Below, one piece after another: positions 16,718-23,670 of a stretch of DNA of 39,582 nt. The position numbers and the translations under genes were made by a program. Every line of letters starts with the position of its first letter. Position 1 is the first letter of the stretch. The DNA comes from Cohnella thermotolerans DSM 17683 (lineage in GTDB: Bacteria > Bacillota > Bacilli > Paenibacillales > Paenibacillaceae), in NCBI RefSeq assembly GCF_000429825.1, contig NZ_AUCP01000061.1, positions 1-39,582 on the forward strand, in the 5' to 3' direction. A model generated the notes under the pieces. The model saw only the letters and a program-made list of their open reading frames with translations, was not told the DNA's origin and did no database searches.

Positions 16718-17140
16718 TTAGACCGCCATAATGGCCAGGGGCTTGGACAGCCTCGCGAAATCGATCGGCTGGTCCCGCAAAGATTCGTAGTACGGAAGCA
16801 GCAGCTCGTTGTGCTTGTCCCCCGCGATCAGAATTTTGAACACGTTCCGCTGGCGAAACCGTTGGCTCATCGCGGCCAGAAGCGTGCGGCCGATTCCCTG
16901 CCGACGGTTGTCCGGATGCACCGCAAGCCGGTACACGTAGCCCTTGTTCTGATCGATCGTTCCGATCATGGCGCCGACGATCTCATCTTCCTTCTCCGCA
17001 ACAAGAACCAATTCGCTATCCCAGGACAATTGTTTCGCTAGCGCAGCCATCGTCTCTTGGCAGCATTCTTCCGACAACGCTACTTCCAAAAGCTCGGCTA
17101 CGGATCTGTAGTCTGAAAGTTGGAAAGCACGAATGATCAT
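16718..17140 (-). CDS. GNAT family N-acetyltransferase
   Basis: Cytosolic acetyl-CoA-dependent acetyltransferase of 140 residues. The acetyl-CoA pyrophosphate-binding motif A is present as LAVHPDNRRQGIGRTLLAA, and the C-terminal part ends in the beta-alpha segment KHNELLLPYYESL. Start at ATG 17140, six bases after GAGGAGAC. The substrate is unknown. It is a single gene with its own upstream region and the inverted repeat at 16597-16662 beyond its stop. Confidence 0.88.
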   Translation of the reverse strand: MIIRAFQLSDYRSVAELLEVALSEECCQETMAALAKQLSWDSELVLVAEKEDEIVGAMIGTIDQNKGYVYRLAVHPDNRRQGIGRTLLAAMSQRFRQRNVFKILIAGDKHNELLLPYYESLRDQPIDFARLSKPLAIMAV

Positions 17141-17546
17141 GTCATAGTCTCCTCGGATAGTGATGATAGATTCGAAGACGGGTTCTTGCCGAATAAAATT
17201 GACGCAATGATAATTTTACGACAACTTTTCGAAAATTTCTTCCCTTTTGTTAAGAAAACATAAAATTTTTTTGGAGAAAGGACGGGAATTTTAGTGAAAG
17301 CGCTTATATTAAAGCGCTTTCTGTGGGTTAATCTCTAAAAATGCCGATTTCTCGGCGATTATGACGAAATTCGCTCCATCCCGATTGTATGAATCAGGAA
17401 AAGCTTGGAGATGCTAATGGGCGGCTTCGACTGTGCCGATCGAAGCAATTTTTCGACTTTACAAACATCCTCGTTGCTTTAATATCAAAAATCGGGGATA
17501 ATAAAAGCAGGCTACATATTTTAAATTTGAAGGAGGATTTTGAATC
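17141..17546. other. 406-base AT-rich intergenic region before sodA
   Basis: This region lies between divergent genes and holds no credible gene. It contains a perfect 10-bp inverted repeat GAAAGCGCTT/AAGCGCTTTC (17296-17305, 17312-17321), a small hairpin GCCGA/TCGGC (17343-17356), the sodA promoter and the sodA ribosome site. The first arm overlaps a cre-like sequence TGAAAGCGCTTATA (17295-17308), which differs from the CcpA consensus at one defined base. A 74-codon frame at 17389-17613 runs into sodA out of frame and is rejected. Confidence 0.6.
17474..17502 (+). promoter_or_regulatory. Sigma-A promoter of sodA
   Basis: TTGCTT (17474-17479), a 17-base spacer and GATAAT (17497-17502) predict a transcript start near 17509, giving a leader of about 38 bases that contains AAGGAGG before the ATG at 17547. 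Confidence 0.65.
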
Positions 17547-18161
17547 ATGGCACACGTACTGCCCCCGCTTCCTTATCCGAACAACGCACTGGAGCCGCAT
17601 ATCGACGCGCTGACGATGGAAATCCATCACGATCGTCACCATAACACTTACGTGACGAACCTGAACAAGGCTCTGGAATCCGCTCCTGAGCTCGCCGACA
17701 AGAGCGTCGAAGCGCTGATCGCCGACCTGAACGCCGTTCCGGAAAGCATCCGCACCGCCGTTCGCAACAACGGCGGCGGCCATGCGAACCACTCCCTGTT
17801 CTGGGAAGTCATCGGCCCGAACGGCGGCGGCGCTCCGAAAGGCGCTCTCGCCGCAGCGATCGACAGCGAGCTGGGCGGCTTCGAGAAGTTCAAAGAAACG
17901 TTCACGGCTGCCGCTACGACGCGTTTCGGCTCCGGCTGGGCTTGGCTCGCGCTGGGCAAAGACGGCAAGCTGAAAGTATACAGCCTTCCGAACCAGGACA
18001 GCCCGATCATGGAAGGCGATACGCCGCTGCTCGGCCTGGACGTATGGGAGCACGCTTACTACCTGAAATACCAAAACAAGCGCCCGGATTACATCTCCGC
18101 TTTCTGGAACGTCGTAAACTGGGACAAAGTCGGCGCTCTCTACGACGCCGCCAAGAAGTAA
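17547..18161 (+). CDS. sodA: Superoxide dismutase [Mn/Fe]
   Basis: Cytosolic enzyme of 204 residues that dismutates superoxide. Metal ligands fit the family: His27 in MEIHHDRHH, the His in [10 protein letters not shown], and Asp and His in [11 protein letters not shown]. The residues GGG before HANHS and the length are typical of the manganese form, but Mn versus Fe cannot be proved from sequence alone. ATG follows AAGGAGG by nine to ten bases. Confidence 0.97.
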   Translation: MAHVLPPLPYPNNALEPHIDALTMEIHHDRHHNTYVTNLNKALESAPELADKSVEALIADLNAVPESIRTAVRNNGGGHANHSLFWEVIGPNGGGAPKGALAAAIDSELGGFEKFKETFTAAATTRFGSGWAWLALGKDGKLKVYSLPNQDSPIMEGDTPLLGLDVWEHAYYLKYQNKRPDYISAFWNVVNWDKVGALYDAAKK

Positions 18162-18180
18162 TTAAGGTTTTGAAACGCCG

Positions 18181-18226
18181 CAACGCCGCTCTTCCCCGCC
18201 GGGGGAGAACGGCGTTGTTTTCGTTT
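18181..18226 (+). terminator. Intrinsic terminator of sodA
   Basis: CAACGCCG (18181-18188) pairs with CGGCGTTG (18210-18217), with an inner TTCCCC/GGGGGA stem, followed by TTTTCGTTT. Confidence 0.85.
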
Positions 18227-18270
18227 GGCCGCGGCTAGGCCACCCCTCGCGTTAAAGTCGGGTTGAAGCC

Positions 18271-19482
18271 TTATTCGCTCGCGAAATAGTCCGACAGAAT
18301 TTTGCGGAAAACGTTCGGCCACGCCAGCTCTTCGAATTCGCGGCGGTCGATCCAGCGATAGCCCGCCGGCAGTGCGGCAGGGTCCGGGCCGTTCGCGGCG
18401 CCGCTTGCGGGCGGAGGCGGCGCCTCATACGCCGCGGCCGCTTCCCGCACGGCTTCGGCCGCGGCCGGCGCCGGATCGGCGGCGTCCGCTTCGAACGCCG
18501 CGCCTTCGGCGCCCCATACCCGCACGTACCAATGCAAGTGCGAGAACACATGTTCGGCGTCGCCGACATGCTGCTTCGGCTCCACGCTCACGCCTTCGAG
18601 CGCGAGCGTCTCCGCGAGCCAACGCGGCCCTTGCTCCGCCGAGCCCCAGACGTCGGCGCCCGGCGCCTCCACGTGCGGCAGCTCCCACAGCCGCGCGAGC
18701 AGCCCTTGCGCCGGACGCTGCCGCGCCAGCACGCGCCCGTCCGCGCGCCTTGCCAGCACCGCCAGCCGGTGCTGCGGCTTCGGCGGCTTCGCTTTGCTCT
18801 TGACGGGAAGCTCCTCTTCCCGTCCGGCGATCCGGCCCGCGCAATGCTCCATGACCGGACAGATCAGACAGTGCGGCGAGCGCGGCGTGCAGACGAGCGC
18901 TCCCAGCTCCATAAGCGCCTGGTTGAAGTCGCCCGCGGCGCCTTCGGGAATGAGCTCCCGCGCGAGCCCCTCCATCCGGGTGCGGGTCGCCGGCCGCGCG
19001 ATGTCTTCGTCGATGCAAAAGTATCGGGACAGCACCCGCATGACGTTGCCGTCCACGGCCGGCTCGGGCCGGTTGAACGCGATGCTGAGGATCGCGCCCG
19101 CCGTATAGGGACCGACCCCCTTCAGCCCGGAGACGGCTTCCTTGTCGTCGGGAATTTTTCCTCCGTAGCGCTCCGCCACCTCTCTCGCCGCGGCCTGCAA
19201 ATTGCGCGCCCGCGAGTAGTATCCCAGTCCCTCCCAGAGCTTCAGGACATCCTCTTCCGGCGCTTCGGCCAGATCGCGAACGGTCGGGAACCGCTCGACG
19301 AACCGGTTGAAATAGGGAATCACCGTGTCCACCCGCGTCTGCTGCAGCATGATTTCCGATACCCAGATGAAATAAGGGTCGCGGCTGCGCCGCCAGGGCA
19401 GATCCCGATTCCCACTCCGGTACCAGGCCAGCAGTTCCCGGCTGAACGTCGTCTTCGCTTGCTGTTCATTCAACGTGCTCAT
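18271..19482 (-). CDS. mutY: Adenine DNA glycosylase
   Basis: Base-excision repair enzyme of 403 residues that removes adenine mispaired with 8-oxoguanine. Catalytic Glu43 lies in WVSEIMLQQTRVDTV, the helix-hairpin-helix GLKGVGPYTAGAI at 119-131 and catalytic Asp144 in PAVDGNVMRV. The 4Fe-4S cluster Cys are 198, 205, 208 and 214 with C-X6-C-X2-C-X5-C spacing. The C-terminal NUDIX-like 8-oxoG recognition domain (from about 235) holds an Ala/Pro-rich insertion of about 45 residues around 325-370. ATG 19482 overlaps the AraC gene by 17 bases; a TTG at 19473, nine bases behind GGGGAG, is an equally good start. Confidence 0.96.
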   Translation of the reverse strand: MSTLNEQQAKTTFSRELLAWYRSGNRDLPWRRSRDPYFIWVSEIMLQQTRVDTVIPYFNRFVERFPTVRDLAEAPEEDVLKLWEGLGYYSRARNLQAAAREVAERYGGKIPDDKEAVSGLKGVGPYTAGAILSIAFNRPEPAVDGNVMRVLSRYFCIDEDIARPATRTRMEGLARELIPEGAAGDFNQALMELGALVCTPRSPHCLICPVMEHCAGRIAGREEELPVKSKAKPPKPQHRLAVLARRADGRVLARQRPAQGLLARLWELPHVEAPGADVWGSAEQGPRWLAETLALEGVSVEPKQHVGDAEHVFSHLHWYVRVWGAEGAAFEADAADPAPAAAEAVREAAAAYEAPPPPASGAANGPDPAALPAGYRWIDRREFEELAWPNVFRKILSDYFASE

Positions 19483-20428
19483 CTCCCCTTCCTCGCCGCC
19501 CTTCGACTTCTTCCTCTTCGCCGGCCGCCGCTTCCATGGCCGCCGCGATCCGGTCCGCGTCTCCGAACGGGGCGCCGGCCTGCCGGCCGTTCCCCGCCAG
19601 CTTGCGGTAGCGGCTCGGACTTAGCCCCGTATGCGCTTTAAACATTCTGGAGAAGTAGTAAATTTTCATCCCGATCCGGTTGGCCACGTCCGACACGTTG
19701 CATTCCGGCTGCAGGAGCAGTTGCCTTGCGGTCTCCATTCGTCTCTGGTTGACGTACTGAATCGGCGAGCAGCCCATCATCGTTTTAAAAAATACGATAA
19801 AATAATTCGGATGCAAATAAACGAGCCTCGCCAGCTCCTCGACCGTCAGGTTGTCGGCCAGATGGTCGTCTATGTATTGCAGCACCGCCTGAATTTTCGC
19901 CATCTCCTGTGAAGGCGAGGCATCGTCATCGTAAGGCGGCAGATCCGGCAGATGCTCCAAATAAAGGCTGAGCAGCTCCAGCACGGCCGCTTTGATCCGA
20001 AGCCTCGACGTCAACCCTGCCGAGTAGGCGTGGCGGACGATCTTGTCCATCAGCTGTGACGCCTCGTCGGAGGAGAAACGGACGGTGAGCGGCAAGCGCA
20101 GCATTTTGTACAGGTCCCGGTCCCCGAATTTGGCTCGGAAATGGCACCATTTGTAGACGAGTTTTTTTCCCCGCGCTGCCTCGACCTTGTGATCCGTGCC
20201 TGCCAAAACGATGGCACAGACGCCCGGAACCAACCGTTCCTCCGAGCCGTCTATAAGGAGCCGCCCCTCCCCTTCGGTCACGAGCAGCAGCCGGGTGCAA
20301 TCGTTTGCGTCCCGCTTCCCCTCGCTCATCCCGTCGGCTCCGCTCGCGATCGTTGCGGCCGCCGCCGTCACCTCGACCTGCATCTGTTCTAGATGATTCA
20401 TCAGTATGTTAAAATTACGGTTAGTCAT
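19466..20428 (-). CDS. AraC family transcriptional regulator
   Basis: A 320-residue regulator with an N-terminal cupin-like sensing domain (about 40-110: RLLLVTEGEGRLLIDGSEE) and a C-terminal AraC double helix-turn-helix (about 185-285: LTVEELARLVYLHPNYFIVF, then YYFSRMFKAHTGLSPSRYRK). After the HTH there is an unusual 35-residue tail, Ala/Glu-rich and ending in a mixed-charge segment. It probably binds a sugar or related effector; targets are unknown. Start at ATG 20428, five bases after GAGGAG. It overlaps mutY by 17 bases and is divergent from the cytochrome gene. Confidence 0.9.
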   Translation of the reverse strand: MTNRNFNILMNHLEQMQVEVTAAAATIASGADGMSEGKRDANDCTRLLLVTEGEGRLLIDGSEERLVPGVCAIVLAGTDHKVEAARGKKLVYKWCHFRAKFGDRDLYKMLRLPLTVRFSSDEASQLMDKIVRHAYSAGLTSRLRIKAAVLELLSLYLEHLPDLPPYDDDASPSQEMAKIQAVLQYIDDHLADNLTVEELARLVYLHPNYFIVFFKTMMGCSPIQYVNQRRMETARQLLLQPECNVSDVANRIGMKIYYFSRMFKAHTGLSPSRYRKLAGNGRQAGAPFGDADRIAAAMEAAAGEEEEVEGRRGRGDEHVE

Positions 20429-20520
20429 GTCCGCTCCTCATGCTGTAAGTTCGAATGGTGTGCGCGCTCATGAACAAGTTGTTCCATCCCATTATAAGCG
20501 AGCGAAGGAGAAGAGAGAAA

Positions 20521-20922
20521 TTGCAAAAGGTGCCATTTGCGGCGTTCGTTCGACTCTCCAAACGGTTCGCCTTCGCAGGGTCCGCCATTCTGCTGGTGGC
20601 GTTGCTGGCGGCATGCGGGGGAGGGTCTGGCGGCGGCGCGTCGACGTCCTCGCCTTCCGCCTCCAACTCCGTCTCCCAGCCGTTGGAGGGATCGGAGGAG
20701 ACGGTCAAGCTGTACCGCGACAATTGCATCTCCTGCCACGGTACGGAGATGCAGGGCAACATGGGCCCCGACTCCAACCTGCAGCAGGTCGGCTCCCGTC
20801 TCGACAAAGAGCAGATTCGCAAGCAAATCGAGAACGGCGGCAATCTCATGCCGGCCTTCAAGAGCCGCTTGCAGCCCGAGCAGATCGAGGCGCTGTCCGA
20901 TTGGCTCGCCGGGCATAAATAA
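20521..20922 (+). CDS. Lipid-anchored cytochrome c (CccB-like)
   Basis: A 133-residue membrane-anchored electron carrier on the outer face of the membrane. A signal segment with lipobox LLAAC is followed by a Gly/Ser-rich linker, then a compact cytochrome domain with the covalent haem site CISCH and the distal ligand Met in NLMPAFKSRL. This resembles Bacillus CccB (cytochrome c-551), which passes electrons to terminal oxidase. I start at TTG 20521, about nine bases after AAGGAGA; an ATG at 20455 would add 22 residues with no ribosome site. The stop codon sits inside a small hairpin (CCGGGC/GCCCGG, 20909-20929). Confidence 0.9.
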   Translation: MQKVPFAAFVRLSKRFAFAGSAILLVALLAACGGGSGGGASTSSPSASNSVSQPLEGSEETVKLYRDNCISCHGTEMQGNMGPDSNLQQVGSRLDKEQIRKQIENGGNLMPAFKSRLQPEQIEALSDWLAGHK

Positions 20923-21137
20923 AGCCCGGGGCGTGGAGGGCCCGCCTCGGGCGGGGGCGGCCGCGGCATTTTGCCGCCTGTAAGCCGCTTTTGTCGGCTT
21001 GCAGCTCCCGGCCGCGGCGTTTCGCCGCCTTTGCAGCGCCTGCACACGCCCCTTCGCCCGCTTCCGCCCCCCCGCAGCAGGCTCCCCCCAGCACCCCCAG
21101 GGCATCGCAGCGCTGTCCGCGCGAAAATAAAGCCCGG
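20891..21137. repeat. GC-rich hairpin and duplication region after the cytochrome gene
   Basis: CGCTGTCCG and AAATAAAGCCCGG occur in the same order at the end of the cytochrome gene (20891-20899, 20917-20929) and again at 21111-21119 and 21125-21137. Between them a 22-base hairpin unit, CGGCCGCGGC-RTTTY-GCCGCCT, is repeated at 20958-20979 and 21009-21030 with a 51-base period, and a third stem (AGCCG/CGGCT) lies between the two. There is no gene in 20923-21161. Confidence 0.6.
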
Positions 21138-21167
21138 CCGCCGGAAGGCGCCCGAGCTCCTTTATTT
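21125..21167 (-). terminator. Intrinsic terminator of acpS
   Basis: On the minus strand AAATAAAG, a GC stem (GAGCTCGGGCGCC/GGCGGCCGGGC) and CTTTATTTT form a terminator that includes the acpS stop codon. Confidence 0.75.
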
Positions 21168-21554
21168 CCGCTCCACGATCGCGGTAGCCGCCGCCATGCT
21201 GCGTTCATGCGTAATGGCGACGTGGATCGTATGCGTCGTATGCTCCAGTCCCAATCTCTCCCACGCTCCCGCCGACAAGCGGCAGATGGGCTTGCCCAAA
21301 CCGTCCGGCAGCACCTCGATGTCGCGGAACCCGACGGCGGAGCCGATTCCGCAGCCGAGCGCCTTGACGACGGCCTCCTTGGCCGCGAACCTGCCGGCCG
21401 CGTATTCCGCCGCCCGGCGTCCCGCCAGCGTCCGGAATTTCGCCAGCTCTTCCTCCGTCATCACCTTCGCGGCGAATCTGCCGCCCGCGGGACCGGCGAG
21501 CAGCTTCTCCATCCGCTCGATCTCCACCAAGTCCAAACCGATTCCGACGATCAT
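21162..21554 (-). CDS. acpS: Holo-[acyl-carrier-protein] synthase
   Basis: Cytosolic enzyme of 130 residues that transfers 4'-phosphopantetheine from CoA to acyl carrier protein. The Mg-binding residues Asp8 (MIVGIGLDLVEI) and Glu60 (GRFAAKEAVVKALG) are in place, and the C-terminal HVAITHERSMAAATAIVE strand is complete. Start at ATG 21554, nine bases after the nadE stop, so the two form an operon with nadE first. Confidence 0.95.
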   Translation of the reverse strand: MIVGIGLDLVEIERMEKLLAGPAGGRFAAKVMTEEELAKFRTLAGRRAAEYAAGRFAAKEAVVKALGCGIGSAVGFRDIEVLPDGLGKPICRLSAGAWERLGLEHTTHTIHVAITHERSMAAATAIVERK

Positions 21555-21563
21555 GCGCTTCCG

Positions 21564-22373
21564 TCAGATGCCGGGAATCGGCTGGCGCTTGTGCTCCGTG
21601 CGCAGGTAATGCTTCTCGAGAATCTCCCTGGCCTTCGGATCGATCTCCTTGCCTTCGAGATAATCGCTGTTCGCCTCGTAGGAAACCCCGAGCTCGCCCT
21701 CGTCGGTTTGCCCTTCCCACAGTCCGGCCGTCGGAGCCTTGTCCACGACGACCGCAGGCACGCCCAGACGTCTGGCCAACTGGCGAACCTGGCGCTTGTT
21801 CAGCGAACTGAGCGGCGTAATGTCGACGGCGCCGTCGCCCCACTTCGTATAGAAGCCGGTCAGCGCCTCCGAAGCGTGGTCCGTTCCGACGACGAGCAGG
21901 TTCAGGTCGAACGCCAGCGCGTATTGGATGACCATGCGCGTCCGCGCCTTGACGTTGCCCTTGCCGCCGCGGCTGATATGCCGGTGAATGCCGAGCGTCT
22001 TGAAGGCGTGTTCCGTCTCCAGCGCGATCTCGTCCACCGCGTCCGCGATGTTCGTCTCCACCTTGTGCGTCAAATTGAACGCTTCCGCCACCGCGTAGCT
22101 GTGCTCAATGTCCTCCTGCCGGCCGTACGGCTGGAAAACGCCGAGCGTTATGTACTCCTTGCCGGTCTCTTGCGTCAGCTCGTCCGTCGCGCGCTTGCAC
22201 AGCCCCGTCGTTACCGCGCTGTCCACCCCGCCGCTAATGGCGATCAACAGCCCGGACGCGCCCGCTTTCTTCACGTATTCTTTAAGGAACGCAACGCGTC
22301 TCGCAATCTCCTCGTCCACATCGATGGACGGCTTAACGCCCAATTTGGCGATAATTTCTTGCTGAAGGCTCAT
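21564..22373 (-). CDS. nadE: NH3-dependent NAD synthetase
   Basis: Cytosolic enzyme of 269 residues converting nicotinic acid adenine dinucleotide to NAD with ammonia and ATP. The ATP pyrophosphatase P-loop SGGVDS is at 47-52. NVKARTRMVIQYALA, GTDHASEALTGFYTKWGDGAVDI and KAPTAGLWEGQTDEGELG are the expected family blocks. There is no glutaminase domain, so it needs free ammonia. Start at ATG 22373 behind GGAGGGTGAGG. Confidence 0.97.
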   Translation of the reverse strand: MSLQQEIIAKLGVKPSIDVDEEIARRVAFLKEYVKKAGASGLLIAISGGVDSAVTTGLCKRATDELTQETGKEYITLGVFQPYGRQEDIEHSYAVAEAFNLTHKVETNIADAVDEIALETEHAFKTLGIHRHISRGGKGNVKARTRMVIQYALAFDLNLLVVGTDHASEALTGFYTKWGDGAVDITPLSSLNKRQVRQLARRLGVPAVVVDKAPTAGLWEGQTDEGELGVSYEANSDYLEGKEIDPKAREILEKHYLRTEHKRQPIPGI

Positions 22374-22423
22374 GGAACCTCACCCTCCCCACCAATAAAA
22401 TGGTTAGCTTGCGCATCGTTCAA

Positions 22424-22461
22424 ATAAAAGGCCCGCAGGTTCGTCACCGGAACCCGCGGGT
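22424..22461 (-). terminator. Intrinsic terminator of the bacilliredoxin gene
   Basis: On the minus strand CCCGCGGGTTC and GAACCTGCGGG pair with one mismatch, followed by CCTTTTATTT (22431-22460 for the stem). Confidence 0.85.
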
Positions 22462-22470
22462 CTCACTGGC

Positions 22471-22905
22471 TTATCGGCAATAGCGGTCGAAAGCCGCGGT
22501 GAGGTCGGCAGCGATCTCGCTCGCGCTGCGATTCTCGATTTGGTGCCGCTCGATAAAGTGAACGAGCTCGCCGTCCTTCATCAAAGCGATCGAAGGAGAA
22601 GACGGCGGATACGGCGCGAAATATTCGCGTGCCTTCGCGGTCGCTTCCTTGTCCTGCCCGGCGAACACCGTGTACAGATGGTCCGGCACCACGTCGTGGC
22701 CGAGAGCCAGCGCCACGCCCGGACGGGCTTGGCCGGCGGCGCAGCCGCATACGGAATTGACGACGACGAGCGTCGTGCCCTTCGCATTCGGAAGCGCGTT
22801 CTCGACTTCCTCGGGCGTTCTCAGCTCCTGAATTCCCAGCCGGGTCAGCTCGTCGCGCATCGGCTGAATCATGTCCAGCATATATCGTTCAAATGACATA
22901 GACAT
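22471..22905 (-). CDS. Bacilliredoxin, BrxA/BrxB (YphP/YqiW) family
   Basis: Small thioredoxin-fold protein of 144 residues that removes bacillithiol from mixed disulfides on proteins. The active-site CGC motif is Cys53-Gly54-Cys55 in VVNSVCGCAAGQARPG, as in both Bacillus paralogues, so A versus B cannot be assigned. FAPYPPSSPSIALMKDG is the cis-Pro block. Start at ATG 22905, ten bases after GAGG. It suggests that the organism makes bacillithiol. Confidence 0.93.
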   Translation of the reverse strand: MSMSFERYMLDMIQPMRDELTRLGIQELRTPEEVENALPNAKGTTLVVVNSVCGCAAGQARPGVALALGHDVVPDHLYTVFAGQDKEATAKAREYFAPYPPSSPSIALMKDGELVHFIERHQIENRSASEIAADLTAAFDRYCR

Positions 22906-22959
22906 TCATTGATTACCTCGCTTTCTCGTCCGAATTGGCGGACTGTTCCGCTGCTTACC

Positions 22960-22989
22960 ATTATACCGCTTCCTTCGGAGAACCGTCAA
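22960..22989 (-). promoter_or_regulatory. Sigma-A promoter of the bacilliredoxin gene
   Basis: On the minus strand TTGACG (22989-22984), an 18-base spacer and a perfect TATAAT (22965-22960) stand about 55 bases before the start codon. Confidence 0.75.
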
Positions 22990-22990
22990 A

Positions 22991-23018
22991 GCAAAGAACC
23001 CCGACGCTTAGGTCAGGG
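22991..23018 (-). terminator. Terminator of the DUF3905 gene
   Basis: On the minus strand CCCTGAC and GTCGGGG pair (one T-G pair) across 22999-23018 and are followed by TTCTTTGCTTT. Confidence 0.6.
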
Positions 23019-23453
23019 CTCGTCCATCACTTCGGGAACGTAAAAATAAGGCTCGTCGTCCTCGTCGCCCGGAGGCTCGCCGGCGCTTCTCTCCGGCCTG
23101 GAAGTCTGGAGCGCAGGGTGCATGAACGTGCCGGACGAAGGGGCGATTCCCCTCTCGAACAAGTCCCGGTTCTCTCTCGTGCGGAATCCGATGTCCTTGA
23201 ACGGATGAACCCACTGGTCCCCGGCCATCACCGCCGGGTCCGTCTCCTCGCTCCACTGCTCGAGCGGAGACTGGGGAGACTCGTAATCGTGGTCGCCGAT
23301 AACGACCCCGTATTCGTTGACGAACGGCTCGCGCGGGCCCCGATTGTCGCGGAACTCTGGCCTGAACTCGATCTCGAACGGATCGAGGTTCGGATCGTCC
23401 CGTCCCGGGGCCGGAACGAACCCGGCTGCGGACCCCTTCTTCTTGTCGGTCAT
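23013..23453 (-). CDS. DUF3905 family protein
   Basis: A 146-residue soluble, acidic protein of unknown function. The conserved block runs DPFEIEFRPEFR, GPREPFVNEYGVVIGDHDYE, SPLEQWSEETDPAVMAGDQW and VHPFKDIGFRTRENRDLFE, which I recognise as DUF3905, found mainly in spore-forming Bacilli. No membrane segment or signal is present, and the C-terminus is Glu/Asp/Pro-rich. It lies 24 bases after the 41-residue gene and downstream of a KinB-like kinase on the same strand, so a sporulation-related role is possible, but that is context only. Confidence 0.75.
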   Translation of the reverse strand: MTDKKKGSAAGFVPAPGRDDPNLDPFEIEFRPEFRDNRGPREPFVNEYGVVIGDHDYESPQSPLEQWSEETDPAVMAGDQWVHPFKDIGFRTRENRDLFERGIAPSSGTFMHPALQTSRPERSAGEPPGDEDDEPYFYVPEVMDEP

Positions 23454-23477
23454 ATGGCCGGAAGCCCCCTCGATGCG

Positions 23478-23603
23478 TTAGGTGGACGGACGGTTCGGAC
23501 CGTCCAGCTTCTTGTCGTATCCCGGCGATTCGGGCTCGCGATTTTTGGGTTTCCGATCGGCGCTCTTGCGTCCGAGCGGAGAAGGACGTTGCGGATTCGG
23601 CAT
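23478..23603 (-). CDS. Small basic protein, 41 residues
   Basis: A short frame with an excellent ribosome site (AAGGAGG, eight bases before ATG 23603). The product is Pro-, Lys- and Arg-rich and lacks hydrophobic segments: it begins PNPQRPSPLGRKSADRKPKN and ends YDKKLDGPNRPST. The ending resembles one I associate with small proteins of Paenibacillus-type spore formers, but I cannot name a family. It lies between the kinase gene (67 bases upstream) and DUF3905 (24 bases downstream), all on the same strand, which suggests an operon. Confidence 0.72.
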   Translation of the reverse strand: MPNPQRPSPLGRKSADRKPKNREPESPGYDKKLDGPNRPST

Positions 23604-23670
23604 GGAGTCGGCCTCCTTGTCTGGATGAGTCCCGCATAGGATGTCCGGATCCGGCCGTCCTTATTCCTTC

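Noticed and set aside
17389..17613. 74-codon frame before sodA
   Set aside because: It spans the sodA promoter and runs into sodA out of frame.
18532..19641. 369-codon antisense frame over mutY
   Set aside because: It is a shadow of mutY without recognisable motifs.
20923..21161. Hairpin repeats considered as a CRISPR array
   Set aside because: There are only two copies of the unit, and the spacing holds another hairpin instead of variable spacers.
20991..22427. 478-codon antisense frame over acpS and nadE
   Set aside because: It has no start signal or domain, and it covers two essential genes with clear active sites.
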